Shown here piece by piece: positions 27,711 to 36,943 of a DNA stretch of 38,549 nucleotides. A program made the position numbers and the translations under genes. The notes beneath the pieces were generated by a model. That model saw only the letters and a program-made list of their open reading frames with translations, had not been told where the DNA came from and did no database searches. Every line of letters starts with the position of its first letter. Position 1 is the first letter of the stretch. The DNA is from Marinomonas vulgaris (lineage in GTDB: Bacteria > Pseudomonadota > Gammaproteobacteria > Pseudomonadales > Marinomonadaceae), in NCBI RefSeq assembly GCF_018145875.1, contig NZ_JAGSSV010000026.1, forward strand, positions 1-38,549, read 5' to 3'.

Positions 27711-30293
27711 TTACTCACCTTTGGTGAATACCAGCTCGTCGTTCTTCACATCGGCCAAAATATGATCGCCCGTTGCAAAATGGCCTGAAAGTAGCTCATT
27801 CGCCAATGGGTTTTCGATCCATTTCTGAATCGCACGTTTCAATGGTCGCGCACCATAAACAGGATCGTAACCCACCTCAGCCAGCTGATCAGCCGCCGCA
27901 TCCGTGAGACTCAACGACATACCCATCTCAGCCAATCGATCGTTCAAATGCGCCAACTGGATGGTTGCAATGCCTTTGATTTGAGATCGCATCAAGGGAT
28001 GGAACACCACAGTTTCATCAATCCGGTTGATAAACTCAGGACGGAAATGCGTACCGACAACCTCCATCACTTTCGATTTAATTTCTTCGTATTGATCGGA
28101 TGATTGGTATTCTTGAATCAAATCAGAACCCAAGTTTGATGTCATCACGATCACCGTGTTTCTAAAATCGACAGTACGACCCTGTCCATCGGTCAAACGA
28201 CCATCATCCAGCACCTGCAACAAAATGTTAAACACATCAGGGTGCGCTTTTTCCACTTCGTCTAGCAACAATACAGAATAAGGTCGACGTCTCACAGCTT
28301 CGGTTAAATAGCCGCCTTCTTCGTAACCTACGTAGCCTGGTGGCGCACCGATCAAACGAGCAACCGAATGCTTCTCCATGAATTCCGACATATCCACACG
28401 CACCATGGCCTGCTCGGTATCAAACAAAAATTTCGCTAATGACTTACACAGCTCGGTTTTACCCACACCTGTCGGCCCTAAGAAGAGGAAGGAGCCATTT
28501 GGACGATTTGGATCGGCCAACCCAGAGCGTGAACGACGCACTGCATTAGACACCGCCACAACGGCTTCTTCTTGCCCCATTACCGATTCATGTAACGCAT
28601 CTTCCATGCGTAATAATTTATCACGCTCACCTTCGAGCATTTTGTCCACTGGAATCCCCGTCCAACGGGACACTACGGTCGCGATTTCTTCTTCCGTCAC
28701 TCGACGTTTTAACAACTTGGTTTCTGTGCTTTCTTCCGCCTTGCTGGCTTTTTCAATTTCAGCTTCCAGCATGGGAATCACGCCGTATTGCAACTCAGAC
28801 ATTTTCGCTAAATTACCGCTACGACGCGCTTCTTCCATTTCGTGACGAACCGATTCAAGCTCTTCTTTGAGCTTCTGCGCACCTTGTACGGCGGCTTTTT
28901 CCGCATTCCAAATTTCCTCCAAATCGGAGAATTGTTTTTGCAGGTGATCAATCTCAACATTCAACTCATCAAGACGCAGTTTAGATGCTCTGTCTTTCTC
29001 TTTTTTCAGCGCTTCTTTTTCAATTTTTAATTGAATCAAACGGCGCTCTAAGCGATCCATGTCTTCCGGCTTTGAATCCATTTCCATGCGAATACGACTG
29101 CCCGCTTCATCAATCAAATCAATGGCTTTATCCGGCAACTGACGATCGGTAATGTAGCGCTGGGACAGCTTCGCTGCGGCAATAATCGCCGAATCGGTAA
29201 TATCCACACCATGGTGGACTTCATAACGCTCTTTCAGGCCACGCAAAATGGCGATGGAGTCCAACACGCTAGGTTCTTCCACCAATACTTTTTGGAAACG
29301 ACGCTCTAACGCTGCGTCTTTCTCAATAAACTGTCGATATTCGTCTAGCGTGGTCGCCCCGACACAATGCAACTCACCACGTGCTAACGCAGGTTTCAGC
29401 ATATTACCAGCGTCCATCGAGCCTTCGGATTTCCCTGCGCCTACCATGGTGTGAATTTCATCGATAAACAAAATGATCTGGCCTTCTTGCTTGGCCAGTT
29501 CATTCAAAAGCGCTTTGAGACGCTCTTCAAACTCACCGCGATACTTGGCACCGGCAATCAAAGCCGCCATGTCCAACGACAGAACACGCTTGTTTTTCAG
29601 ACCTTCTGGCACTTCGCCGTTAATGATTCGCTGTGCCAAGCCTTCCACAATGGCGGTTTTACCCACACCAGGCTCACCAATCAAAACGGGGTTATTCTTA
29701 CGACGACGCTGCAACACCTGGATAGTGCGACGTATTTCATCATCACGCCCAATCACTGGATCTAGCTTGCCTTCCGCCGCTCTTGCGGTAAGGTCTACCG
29801 TGTACTTATCTAAGGCTTGACGATTTTCTTCAGCATCAGGGTCATTCACCGAATCTCCACCACGGATGGTATCAATCAAGGAAGCAACATCCGCTTTGGT
29901 CACGCCACTGGCTTTTAAACTTTTCGCCAAGTCGTCCTTACCTTCGAACATGGCCATTAACACCAGCTCAGAAGAAATATATTGGTCTTTGCGTTTTTGC
30001 GCTTCCTTGTCGGCTAGGTTCAACAAACGCCCTAGTTCTGGCGACATCTGTACGTTGCCGTCGTGGTTTTGCACTTTGGGTAAATGGGTCAACAGCTCGT
30101 TCAAACTCTCACGGAATTTGGCAACCGGAATCCCCGCTTGCTGCAAAATCGGGCGTGTGCTGCCGCCCTGCTGATCCAGCATCGCCATCATCAGATGAAG
30201 AGGTTCTATATAAGAGTGGTCTTGTCCTAACGCGACGGATTGAGCATCGGACAAAGCGAGTTGTAATTTACTGGTTAAACGATCGATACGCAT
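27711..30293 (-). CDS. clpB: ATP-dependent disaggregase ClpB
   Basis: Hexameric AAA+ chaperone that, with DnaK, pulls proteins out of aggregates after heat stress. The 860-aa chain holds an N-terminal Clp repeat domain (1-145), a first AAA+ module with Walker A GEPGVGKT (206-213), the coiled-coil M domain (about 400-520) and a second AAA+ module with Walker A GPTGVGKT (606-613). The ClpP-binding loop of ClpA/ClpX is absent, as expected. AAGGA precedes the ATG. The upstream region has a TTGAAA box compatible with sigma-32 or sigma-70. Confidence 0.97.
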   Translation of the reverse strand: MRIDRLTSKLQLALSDAQSVALGQDHSYIEPLHLMMAMLDQQGGSTRPILQQAGIPVAKFRESLNELLTHLPKVQNHDGNVQMSPELGRLLNLADKEAQKRKDQYISSELVLMAMFEGKDDLAKSLKASGVTKADVASLIDTIRGGDSVNDPDAEENRQALDKYTVDLTARAAEGKLDPVIGRDDEIRRTIQVLQRRRKNNPVLIGEPGVGKTAIVEGLAQRIINGEVPEGLKNKRVLSLDMAALIAGAKYRGEFEERLKALLNELAKQEGQIILFIDEIHTMVGAGKSEGSMDAGNMLKPALARGELHCVGATTLDEYRQFIEKDAALERRFQKVLVEEPSVLDSIAILRGLKERYEVHHGVDITDSAIIAAAKLSQRYITDRQLPDKAIDLIDEAGSRIRMEMDSKPEDMDRLERRLIQLKIEKEALKKEKDRASKLRLDELNVEIDHLQKQFSDLEEIWNAEKAAVQGAQKLKEELESVRHEMEEARRSGNLAKMSELQYGVIPMLEAEIEKASKAEESTETKLLKRRVTEEEIATVVSRWTGIPVDKMLEGERDKLLRMEDALHESVMGQEEAVVAVSNAVRRSRSGLADPNRPNGSFLFLGPTGVGKTELCKSLAKFLFDTEQAMVRVDMSEFMEKHSVARLIGAPPGYVGYEEGGYLTEAVRRRPYSVLLLDEVEKAHPDVFNILLQVLDDGRLTDGQGRTVDFRNTVIVMTSNLGSDLIQEYQSSDQYEEIKSKVMEVVGTHFRPEFINRIDETVVFHPLMRSQIKGIATIQLAHLNDRLAEMGMSLSLTDAAADQLAEVGYDPVYGARPLKRAIQKWIENPLANELLSGHFATGDHILADVKNDELVFTKGE

Positions 30294-30340
30294 AATCTGA
30301 AATCCTTTACAAATATGATAGGAATGAATCTATTAACAGC

Positions 30341-30368
30341 TTAATAGTGCCCAAAAGTGGCTTTTCAA
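30341..30368 (-). promoter_or_regulatory. Candidate clpB promoter
   Basis: On the minus strand TTGAAA (30363-30368) is followed after 16 bases by TATTAA (30341-30346). The -35 also matches the heat-shock CTTGAAA core, but the CCCCAT-type -10 of sigma-32 is not well matched, so the sigma factor is uncertain. Confidence 0.4.
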
Positions 30369-30372
30369 TGGG

Positions 30373-30396
30373 TGGGTGTCATTTTTTTGACACCCA
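30373..30396. terminator. Perfect hairpin between pgeF and clpB
   Basis: TGGGTGTCA (30373-30381) and TGACACCCA (30388-30396) form a 9-bp stem with a T6 loop (A6 on the minus strand). It lacks the T tract after the stem on the minus strand, so it is an imperfect terminator for pgeF or a regulatory dyad upstream of clpB. Confidence 0.5.
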
Positions 30397-30413
30397 TCAA
30401 CAAAACGCTCAAT

Positions 30414-31169
30414 TTATTGATTATCTAACCAAATAACCGACGCCATTCGTCCTGTCTTCCCTTCTCGTCGATAAGAGTAAAAGCGTTCTGTGTCAGTAAA
30501 GGTACAGTGATCGCCACCATAAATTTGCGTAACACCCGCCGCCTGCAATCTCAGCGTCGCCAATAAATATAAATTCCCCAACCATTTACCTGCGTTCTCG
30601 CCAGGCACAAAGGCGGCTTGAGCGTCTTGCTGTATGGCTTCAAACGCTTCTTTTACGTCACTGCCTACCTCAAAAGCCGCCGGCCCTATGGCCGGGCCCA
30701 GCCATACCATCACTTGGCTTTTGTCATCAAAACGCGCCAAAGTAGACTCCAACACGCCATCACACAACCCACGCCAGCCAGCGTGAGCAACCGCAACTTG
30801 TGAACCGCTTGCATCGCAAAAGAACACGGGCAAACAGTCGGCGGTAAGCACGGCACACACTTGCCGAGCGGTTCGAGAAAACGCCGCATCGGCCGATTCG
30901 GGTAACGCGATCCCCTGGTACGGCAGTGTCACTACATCGGTACCATGCACCTGATTTAACCATTGAACAGAATCGGGCATATCAATGTAAGAGGAAAATA
31001 AAGCGCGGTTTTGCGCAACCGCCTTAGGGTCATCTTGCACATGAGCCCCAAGGTTGAGCTGATCAAAAGGCGCTTCGCTAACCCCTCCAATACGGGTCGA
31101 CACATAGGCACGAACAGAAGTCGGCGCCGGCCAGTGTGGGGAAATATAAGCAAGACGATTAGAAGCCAT
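30414..31169 (-). CDS. pgeF: YfiH/PgeF-family purine nucleoside phosphorylase (laccase domain)
   Basis: Family once called polyphenol oxidase; members act on purine nucleosides, and E. coli YfiH (PgeF) corrects peptidoglycan precursor composition. The metal-site and signature motifs are visible: NQVHGTDVV, LTADCLPVFF and AHAGWRGLCDG. The start at 31169 (MASNRLAYI) is chosen because GGAG lies 6 bases upstream; the reading from 31202 has no such site. Length is 251 aa. The order rluD-pgeF-clpB is conserved in gammaproteobacteria, though a terminator here separates rluD from pgeF. Confidence 0.92.
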   Translation of the reverse strand: MASNRLAYISPHWPAPTSVRAYVSTRIGGVSEAPFDQLNLGAHVQDDPKAVAQNRALFSSYIDMPDSVQWLNQVHGTDVVTLPYQGIALPESADAAFSRTARQVCAVLTADCLPVFFCDASGSQVAVAHAGWRGLCDGVLESTLARFDDKSQVMVWLGPAIGPAAFEVGSDVKEAFEAIQQDAQAAFVPGENAGKWLGNLYLLATLRLQAAGVTQIYGGDHCTFTDTERFYSYRREGKTGRMASVIWLDNQ

Positions 31170-31233
31170 AAAACTCTCCGTTAAAACAACAGGTATGGAC
31201 ACAGTAACCTGTTAGACACTAAGTATGAGAAAT

Positions 31234-31255
31234 AAAAAAGGCAGCCGAAGCTGCC
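31234..31255 (-). terminator. Intrinsic terminator of rluD
   Basis: On the minus strand GGCAGC-TTCG-GCTGCC is followed by T6 (31239 down to 31234). It ends rluD and means pgeF needs its own promoter. Confidence 0.85.
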
Positions 31256-31284
31256 TCTGTTACTTGTAACCGATATAAAACCAA

Positions 31285-32268
31285 TCAGAAATATTCGGAG
31301 TCATTACTGCCAGACTCTACCATGTCTTTTTTTAGCGCGTTGACCAATTTCTGCATATCGTCAGGAAGGTCCACTTCCCACTCCATCCATTGGCCGGTTA
31401 CCGGATGCGCCAAGCCTAGTTTCTTCGCATGCAAGGCCTGACGGCGGAAGTGACGCAGCTCCTCTTGCAGTTCAGGGGAACAAGCTTTAGGCATTTTCAA
31501 ACGACCACCGTATTGAGGGTCGCCCACTAGCGGGTATTGGATAAACGCCATGTGAACACGGATTTGGTGAGTACGACCCGTTTCAAGTTTAAGACGAATG
31601 TGAGTGTGGTTTTTAAAGCGCTCCACAAGACGATAATGGGTAATCGCATCTTTGCCATTTACCGGCTCTACAGCCTGCTTTTGGCGATTATGAGGGTGAC
31701 GACCAATTGGTTCGTCCACTTCACCACCGCCAGTCATAACACCGATACAAATCGCTTCGTATTCACGCCCCATGCTGCGTTCTTGCAGCTGAGCAACCAA
31801 GTCTGTTTGCGCCACAAGGGTTTTTGCTACTACCATCAAGCCAGTGGTTTCCTTGTCGAGACGATGAACGATACCCGCACGAGGAATATGAGCCGTTTCT
31901 GGTGCGTGATGGAGAATCGCATTCATCAGGGTACCGTCACGATTACCAACCGCTGGATGCACAACCAAGCCTGTGGGTTTATTCACAATGATAATGTCGT
32001 CGTCTTCGTAGACAATATCTAGAGCCATCTCTTGCGCTTCGTGATCGGCTTGCGCCTCGATTACGATGTCCAGCGTCATCAGCTCACCACCGAATAGCTT
32101 TTCTTTTGGCTTGGTGATCTTGCCATCCACTTTAAGGACGCCTTCTTTTATCCAGCTTTGAATTCGCGAACGTGAATAGTCGCTAAACAGCTCCGTGGCG
32201 ATTTGATCGAATCGACTACCGCCTAAATCGAAGGGAACTTGGGCTTCTTTTACTATGCGCTCTGCCAT
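31285..32268 (-). CDS. rluD: 23S rRNA pseudouridine synthase RluD
   Basis: Makes the pseudouridines 1911, 1915 and 1917 in helix 69 of 23S rRNA. An N-terminal S4 RNA-binding domain (about 17-70) precedes the RluA-family catalytic domain. The catalytic aspartate is Asp138 in HRLDKETTG. Length is 327 aa, as usual. It is divergent from bamD, the conserved neighbour. No strong ribosome-binding site is seen before the ATG. Confidence 0.95.
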   Translation of the reverse strand: MAERIVKEAQVPFDLGGSRFDQIATELFSDYSRSRIQSWIKEGVLKVDGKITKPKEKLFGGELMTLDIVIEAQADHEAQEMALDIVYEDDDIIIVNKPTGLVVHPAVGNRDGTLMNAILHHAPETAHIPRAGIVHRLDKETTGLMVVAKTLVAQTDLVAQLQERSMGREYEAICIGVMTGGGEVDEPIGRHPHNRQKQAVEPVNGKDAITHYRLVERFKNHTHIRLKLETGRTHQIRVHMAFIQYPLVGDPQYGGRLKMPKACSPELQEELRHFRRQALHAKKLGLAHPVTGQWMEWEVDLPDDMQKLVNALKKDMVESGSNDSEYF

Positions 32269-32428
32269 ACAATGTACTTTAGTCTGTTGTTTTCAGTTCG
32301 TTGATTTTATCATTGAGTCTGAAAGTGAAAAAACGTGTAGCGCCTTGCACTTCATCATCTTTCGCAATTTAACGCTACAAAATGCCGATTGAGGCTAATC
32401 TACTACCATATCAAGGTTTTGATTATAC

Positions 32429-33271
32429 ATGGGATTTCATCACTCGTTGCTTCGATTCTCTGGAATCGTCAGTTTTTCTTTGTTCATTGTCGCCTGCTCA
32501 AGCAAACAAGTACAAGAACCCGACCTACCTGAACGCGTTTATTACGACAAAGCCCAACAAGCGTTAGAGGAAAACCTCCCTTCTACTGCCATTAAACATC
32601 TTAAAGATTTGGATTCTCGCTACCCATTTGGTGAGTTCAGTATTCGCGCAGAATTGGATTTGATTTATGCGCAAATGGAAGCCAGTGAATTTATTGGCGC
32701 TCACGCCTCTGCCGAACGCTTTATTAAGAATCATCCAGAACATGACTCACTAGACTACGCCTATTACATGCGAGCCTTGTCGACGTACAAGGGCGCCGAA
32801 ACGCTCATGTCCCGATATTTAGGCGCAGACCCAAGCGAGCGCGACTCAAAAGAGCTGACAAAAGCCTTTAATGAATTGGCGGATTTCACCGTACGCTTTC
32901 CTAACAGTATCTACGCACCGGACAGTAAGGCGCGTATGTATTTCTTGCGTAACATGGTTGCACGTCACGAACTCCGGGTGGCCTACTACTATCTAAAACG
33001 CAAAGCACCTTTGTCTGCATTGCGTCGCAGCCAAGAAGTTATTCAACATTACCCTAGCACCCGCTCTGTTGAGGATGCACTGGCCATCAGCGTGCAGTCG
33101 TACAACGACTTGCAACAAACGGAGCTGGCCCAACTTAACTTATCAGTCTTAAAGAAAAGCTTTCCTGAGTCGGCTCATGTAGACGCTCAGGGCAATTTTA
33201 TCGTCCTTGCCTTACCAAGCGATGCTGATCCAGACTTTTTGTACTGGGTTACTTTTGGTCTGATCGATTAA
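32429..33271 (+). CDS. bamD: Outer-membrane assembly lipoprotein BamD
   Basis: Essential subunit of the BAM complex, which inserts beta-barrels in the outer membrane. Signal peptide with lipobox VACSS (Cys23), then five TPR-like repeats. The family stretch LKDLDSRYPFGEF and a later RFPNSIYAPDSKARM are typical. Length is 280 aa. It is divergent from rluD, matching gammaproteobacterial synteny. It is convergent with the GST-like gene, with only 17 bases between and no terminator. Confidence 0.95.
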   Translation: MGFHHSLLRFSGIVSFSLFIVACSSKQVQEPDLPERVYYDKAQQALEENLPSTAIKHLKDLDSRYPFGEFSIRAELDLIYAQMEASEFIGAHASAERFIKNHPEHDSLDYAYYMRALSTYKGAETLMSRYLGADPSERDSKELTKAFNELADFTVRFPNSIYAPDSKARMYFLRNMVARHELRVAYYYLKRKAPLSALRRSQEVIQHYPSTRSVEDALAISVQSYNDLQQTELAQLNLSVLKKSFPESAHVDAQGNFIVLALPSDADPDFLYWVTFGLID

Positions 33272-33288
33272 GTGAAAATATTTACCAC

Positions 33289-33951
33289 TTAGGAAGCCGG
33301 AAACAGGACCTCTTCTTGACCGGCTTGCCAAGGTGGCAGTTTCACCATAACCACATCTGTAAAACACTCAGTCTGCAGAAAACCCGTTAACCAAGCCCTT
33401 ACTTTTGAGTATTGAGAGTGATCAAACCAAGCTTGATCCACAGCGGCGAACTGGCGAATAAACGGAAAAATCGCCACGTCTGCAATACTGATCTCTTCAC
33501 CAAATAAATAATGTTGCTTCGCCAGACGATTCTCTAATCGTGCTAACAAGACTTCCCCTTTGGTTCGATAATACTGCTCACTGTGTTCTGGATGTCGATC
33601 CGCGTACTTATAACGGTCCAACCAATGTTTAAAAAAGCGGTCATTGTAGTTAATCCAAGTCAGCATTTTCTTTCTTGTCCTAGGTTCATCAGGCCAAAGT
33701 GACAAGGTCACGTCACTCTTTTGCGATACCGACAACGCCCAAAAAATAATATCCATACTTTCTGGATAGCGTCGACCTTCAGGATCGATTAGCTGGGGAA
33801 CACTTGACCGGCCGCCAAGAGCCAGCAAAGCCTCTGGCTTCGACTTCAAAACCACTTCTCGTAGGCGAACAGGCACTTCCAACAATGCCAGTGAGTACCT
33901 TGCCCTTATCGCGTAAGGGCAGCGTCTAAAAGAATATAAAATGGGTAGCAT
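33289..33951 (-). CDS. Glutathione S-transferase-like protein
   Basis: A 220-aa thioredoxin-fold protein with an N-terminal motif YSFRRCPYAIRAR whose Cys11 could be the catalytic thiol, as in glutaredoxin-like or omega-type GSTs. A helical C-terminal domain follows. SVPQL (cis-proline) and the ES of PESMDI, which contact glutathione, are visible. The start at 33951 is chosen because GGAG lies 6 bases upstream; the reading from 33996 adds unlike residues. The substrate is unknown. Gene divergent from the DTW gene, convergent with bamD. Confidence 0.88.
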   Translation of the reverse strand: MLPILYSFRRCPYAIRARYSLALLEVPVRLREVVLKSKPEALLALGGRSSVPQLIDPEGRRYPESMDIIFWALSVSQKSDVTLSLWPDEPRTRKKMLTWINYNDRFFKHWLDRYKYADRHPEHSEQYYRTKGEVLLARLENRLAKQHYLFGEEISIADVAIFPFIRQFAAVDQAWFDHSQYSKVRAWLTGFLQTECFTDVVMVKLPPWQAGQEEVLFPAS

Positions 33952-34095
33952 CTTTTGCTCCAGCAGGCTTACAAATTTTCTATTGTAAAAGTACATATGT
34001 TATCGGCGTTAAGAAAATGGAGCCTGAAGCTTATTATTCTCGCCAGAAAAAAACTTAGGTACACTGTGCGTCGATTCAACGGAGACCGACATCAG

Positions 34096-34560
34096 ATGAA
34101 AATATGGCTTCTTACACACAGTGAAGAAATCAAAAAAACGACGGGCACAGGCCCTTTGGTGAAAAGCGCATTAGGTCTACAATGTGAGATTGTTGTCTGG
34201 TCGAGAGTCTCACCAGATGAAGCCATCTTGAACCTGCCCAACAATACCACGCTACTCATTTATCCGAAGGTACAGGCGGAAACAATATCATATGATACGG
34301 TATTTTCTGAGATTGAAAATATCATTATTCTTGATGGCACCTGGCAACAAGCGCGAAAGATGTACAATCAGTCGCCTTATCTGCAACGTTTAACACATTA
34401 TGAGATTCACGGTGTTAAGTCGGTTTATAACAAACGTCGAAACCAGAAAGAAACGGGATTGTGTACCGCTGAAGTGGCCATTCATTTACTGCAGAAAAAT
34501 AACCACCCAGCCGCACCTAGATTAGTCGACGATTTTCATCGTTTTAATCAGTCACAGTAA
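34096..34560 (+). CDS. Short DTW-domain protein (putative tRNA aminocarboxypropyltransferase)
   Basis: About 154 aa. Family members with the DTW domain (TapT/TuaA) add an aminocarboxypropyl group to uridine in tRNA (acp3U), using S-adenosylmethionine. The signature appears as DGTWQQARKM, with a preceding LLIYPKVQAE strand and following RxxxET-type region (RNQKETGLCTAE). Unlike the longer E. coli protein, no N-terminal cysteine cluster is present, even in the longest frame (from 33955). The start at 34096 (MKIWLLTHSE) fits the domain. GGAG is 11 bases upstream. Its last 17 bases overlap the convergent FAH-family gene. Confidence 0.75.
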   Translation: MKIWLLTHSEEIKKTTGTGPLVKSALGLQCEIVVWSRVSPDEAILNLPNNTTLLIYPKVQAETISYDTVFSEIENIIILDGTWQQARKMYNQSPYLQRLTHYEIHGVKSVYNKRRNQKETGLCTAEVAIHLLQKNNHPAAPRLVDDFHRFNQSQ

Positions 34561-35251
34561 TGTTAATTTCACCAAGGTGATCTACCCAAGCTCTCATGGT
34601 ATCGCCAACGACGACTGGGCCGACATTTTCCGGCGTACCCGTCATGATCACATCCCCTGCTCGTAACTCGAACACTTCGGAAAGCTTAGAAATCACTTCT
34701 TCAATCGACCAGGTCAGATTGGAAATACGACTCACTTGCTTGAGCTCCTCGTTTACCTTTAATCCAATTTGCGCATTACTAAGCTGCTCTTTCAGGACAT
34801 CTGTTTTCAGAAAAATAGGGCCTATCGGCGCAGACTGATCAAAAGATTTGCCTACCTCCCACGGACGCCCCTTTTTCTTCGCTTGGGATTGTAAGTCTCG
34901 GCGAGTCATGTCCAAACCTACCGCGTATCCTAGAATAGCGTCATCAGCCTGCTCCAGAGACATATTACGGCCACCTTTGCCGAGAACAACCACAAGCTCT
35001 ACCTCATATTCAAACTGAGACGACGCCATAGGATATGCAATGTGAGTGGTTTCAGATAAAGCCGATGGCACAACACAAGTGGTATCTTTGGCAAAAAAGA
35101 AAGGTGGGTCTCTTTCAGGATCATCACCCATCTCTCTTGAATGCTCAGCGTAATTACGACCGACACAATACACACGACCAACTGGGAACACATCGTCATG
35201 ATCGACAATAGGCAAATAAACACGAGTTTGTTCTGGAACGATATTTTTCAC
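34544..35251 (-). CDS. Fumarylacetoacetate hydrolase (FAH) family protein
   Basis: A 235-aa single-domain FAH-fold protein, likely a C-C hydrolase or decarboxylase (fumarylpyruvate hydrolase/acylpyruvase type). The metal-binding triad is visible as FEYEVEL (two Glu) and GLDMTRRD. The C-terminal GTPENVGPV motif and VGRNYAEH at the start match the family. GTG start at 35251, with GAGG 5 bases upstream. Substrate not told from sequence; the oxaloacetate/acylpyruvate range is common. The gene is 17 bases into the convergent DTW gene. Confidence 0.9.
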   Translation of the reverse strand: MKNIVPEQTRVYLPIVDHDDVFPVGRVYCVGRNYAEHSREMGDDPERDPPFFFAKDTTCVVPSALSETTHIAYPMASSQFEYEVELVVVLGKGGRNMSLEQADDAILGYAVGLDMTRRDLQSQAKKKGRPWEVGKSFDQSAPIGPIFLKTDVLKEQLSNAQIGLKVNEELKQVSRISNLTWSIEEVISKLSEVFELRAGDVIMTGTPENVGPVVVGDTMRAWVDHLGEINITVTD

Positions 35252-35441
35252 AAAAACCTCGATAGCAAAGACAAAAAAACGGTTAAAACTACCCTAACTT
35301 ATTGTAGTAAACAGACTTATGGAAACATCGTTCTAAGCTGTTCACTCACTGAGTAGAATAAATTCTAAACAAGTACAAATACCTCAATAGGGCACCCAGT
35401 GTCCAACAACTAAAAGGTATGACCTATACTTTAACAGACAT

Positions 35442-35473
35442 AAAAAAGGCACCAGATGCTACCATCGGGTGCC
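35442..35473 (-). terminator. Intrinsic terminator downstream of the porin gene
   Basis: Arms 35448-35458 and 35463-35473 form an 11-bp stem with one mismatch. On the minus strand it is followed by T6 (35447 down to 35442). It ends the porin transcript about 130 bases after the stop. Confidence 0.75.
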
Positions 35474-35536
35474 AAATGTTCCAACAATCCGCCTACAAGA
35501 GAAGAAATATGGAACCTTGAATGATCTTACTTAACA

Positions 35537-35572
35537 TAAGGCTCCCAGCCTAGTGGTAAAGCAGGAGCCTTA
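35537..35572 (-). other. Stem-loop in the porin 3' untranslated region
   Basis: TAAGGCTCC (35537-35545) pairs with GGAGCCTTA (35564-35572) around an 18-base loop. No T tract follows. It may protect the mRNA or be the source of a 3'-UTR small RNA. Confidence 0.4.
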
Positions 35573-35604
35573 GAGTAAATAAAATTTTCTATTATAAGAA
35601 AACC

Positions 35605-36531
35605 TTAGAAACCGTAGTAAACACCCACAGCTGTTTGAGTGTCAGTTGTTTCAGTCAACTCACCTATTTCACCGTAAACATAAACATTTGAGGCTAAGCT
35701 GTAAGTTACGCCTACTGCAGATTCGTTATAATCATCAGAACCATCTGGATCTACGTTTTGGAAAGACGCATACACATCACCAGCACCGTAGCCATAACGA
35801 GCAGCTAGACCATAAATGTCTTGTGTATCATTTGTTGTTTCGTACTTAGCGGTAACAGACAAATTGTCTGCTGGCATAACCGTAACTGCTAGACCAAAAG
35901 TTTCTTTTTCGTCAGTGGTGTTTTCACGATTATCATAACCCAAAGCGACAGACATCATGTCCATTGAGTATTTAACAACGGCCATAGTTGATGTGCCGTC
36001 TTCTACAAACTCATCATCAGAATCTTTGCCTTCGTTCTCATCGTTCTTATCGCCTTTAATTTGTGTAGCGAGTTGAACCTCAAAACCATTAAAAGAAGGT
36101 GAGAAATAAGCAATAGTGTCACCTTCGGACGTATCACCAGCATTAGTTACACCTAATAATTCAAACTGATCAACCGAGTCTTGAACAGCATTGTTATAAA
36201 TCGTATCAAAAGAACCAACTTGTACTTTACCAAAGTTGCCTTGCAAACCGACAAAAGCTTGATCAAGACTTGAACTGCCGCCAGTACCTTTGTCGTCAGC
36301 ATCGAATTCAAGCTCATATTTGAAAAAAGCTGTTAGGTCATCATTGATTTTAGTTTCACCCTTCAAACCAATAGTAGAACCATTGTCTGCAAAATCATCA
36401 CCAGCATCTGTGTCGCTGTACGCGTATTGGATGTTACCGTAAATATCTACAGTGGAACCTTCGGCCGCTTGAACAGATACAGAAGCAAGCGCAGCACTGG
36501 ATACCGCAATAGCAATAATCGATTTTTTCAT
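35605..36531 (-). CDS. General porin (Gram-negative porin, OmpC/OmpF-like fold)
   Basis: Outer-membrane 16-stranded trimeric porin, letting small hydrophilic solutes through. Signal peptide (MKKSIIAIAVSSAAL...), cleaved probably after VQA. Typical beta strands follow: VDIYGNIQYAYSDTD, GSTIGLKGETKI and FFKYELEFDA. The final YYGF ends in phenylalanine as porins do. The mature part is notably acidic (many Asp/Glu, especially about 165-180), as often seen in marine species. ATG at 36531 is preferred with AAGGG 8 bases upstream; another ATG two codons earlier is possible. Regulation not visible, but the long upstream gap suggests control. Confidence 0.92.
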   Translation of the reverse strand: MKKSIIAIAVSSAALASVSVQAAEGSTVDIYGNIQYAYSDTDAGDDFADNGSTIGLKGETKINDDLTAFFKYELEFDADDKGTGGSSSLDQAFVGLQGNFGKVQVGSFDTIYNNAVQDSVDQFELLGVTNAGDTSEGDTIAYFSPSFNGFEVQLATQIKGDKNDENEGKDSDDEFVEDGTSTMAVVKYSMDMMSVALGYDNRENTTDEKETFGLAVTVMPADNLSVTAKYETTNDTQDIYGLAARYGYGAGDVYASFQNVDPDGSDDYNESAVGVTYSLASNVYVYGEIGELTETTDTQTAVGVYYGF

Positions 36532-36774
36532 TGTCATTTCCCTTTTAGGTGTTTAGCTTTTTTATTAGCGCTTGATGTGTGCAAGCAACATCTAAACAAT
36601 CTAAACATTTCGCAAAAATAGACAACTGTACGCACGCTACTTGCATCGTGTATTCTTCTTACATGCAAACTACTTGAAATCTATGATTAAAAATGAACTT
36701 ACAAAAACATAAGAATTATTTATTTTTTAGTCAAATCAATAACTTAAAATACAACCTCATTGTTTGAAGCTTAA

Positions 36775-36817
36775 ATTGTGCAGAAAAGCATAGGCATTCA
36801 CACTTTATGTGCACAAT
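36775..36817. repeat. Inverted repeat with 8-bp perfect arms
   Basis: ATTGTGCA (36775-36782) and TGCACAAT (36810-36817) with a 27-base spacer. Could be paired operator half-sites or an RNA stem. Confidence 0.35.
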
Positions 36818-36885
36818 AGCGAAAGTATTATGTAAATTAGTAAAGAGCAAACGATTAGCAGGAAGGATTGAACAAGGAAGCGAGC

Positions 36886-36923
36886 GGCAACTTATGCTTT
36901 TTATTTAAAACATAAGTATTGCC
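36886..36923 (-). other. Imperfect hairpin downstream of the DUF2058 gene
   Basis: GGCAA plus CTTATG on the left pairs with CATAAG and TTGCC on the right, with a 2-base bulge. No T run follows on the minus strand, so it is at best a weak terminator. Confidence 0.4.
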
Positions 36924-36943
36924 TGCGATGTTGAAGAGTTTGC

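Larger units (their letters stand above)
35252..35604. other. 353-base gene-free stretch between FAH and porin genes
   Basis: No ORF worth calling. It holds the FAH promoter side, a porin terminator (35442-35473) and a second stem (35537-35572). No other structure is seen. Confidence 0.6.
36532..36943. other. 412-base AT-rich stretch upstream of the porin gene
   Basis: No ORF worth calling. It should contain the porin promoter on the minus strand, but I cannot place it with confidence. It has an 8-bp dyad (36775-36817) and an imperfect hairpin (36886-36923) after the DUF2058 gene. Confidence 0.5.

Noticed and set aside
28378..28845. 155-codon plus-strand frame within clpB
   Set aside because: Antisense of a strongly conserved gene; no start signals.
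31537..32022. 161-codon plus-strand frame within rluD
   Set aside because: Antisense shadow of the catalytic domain of a well-conserved gene.
34999..35223. 74-codon minus-strand frame inside the FAH gene
   Set aside because: Same strand, other frame, of a well-recognised gene; a shadow.
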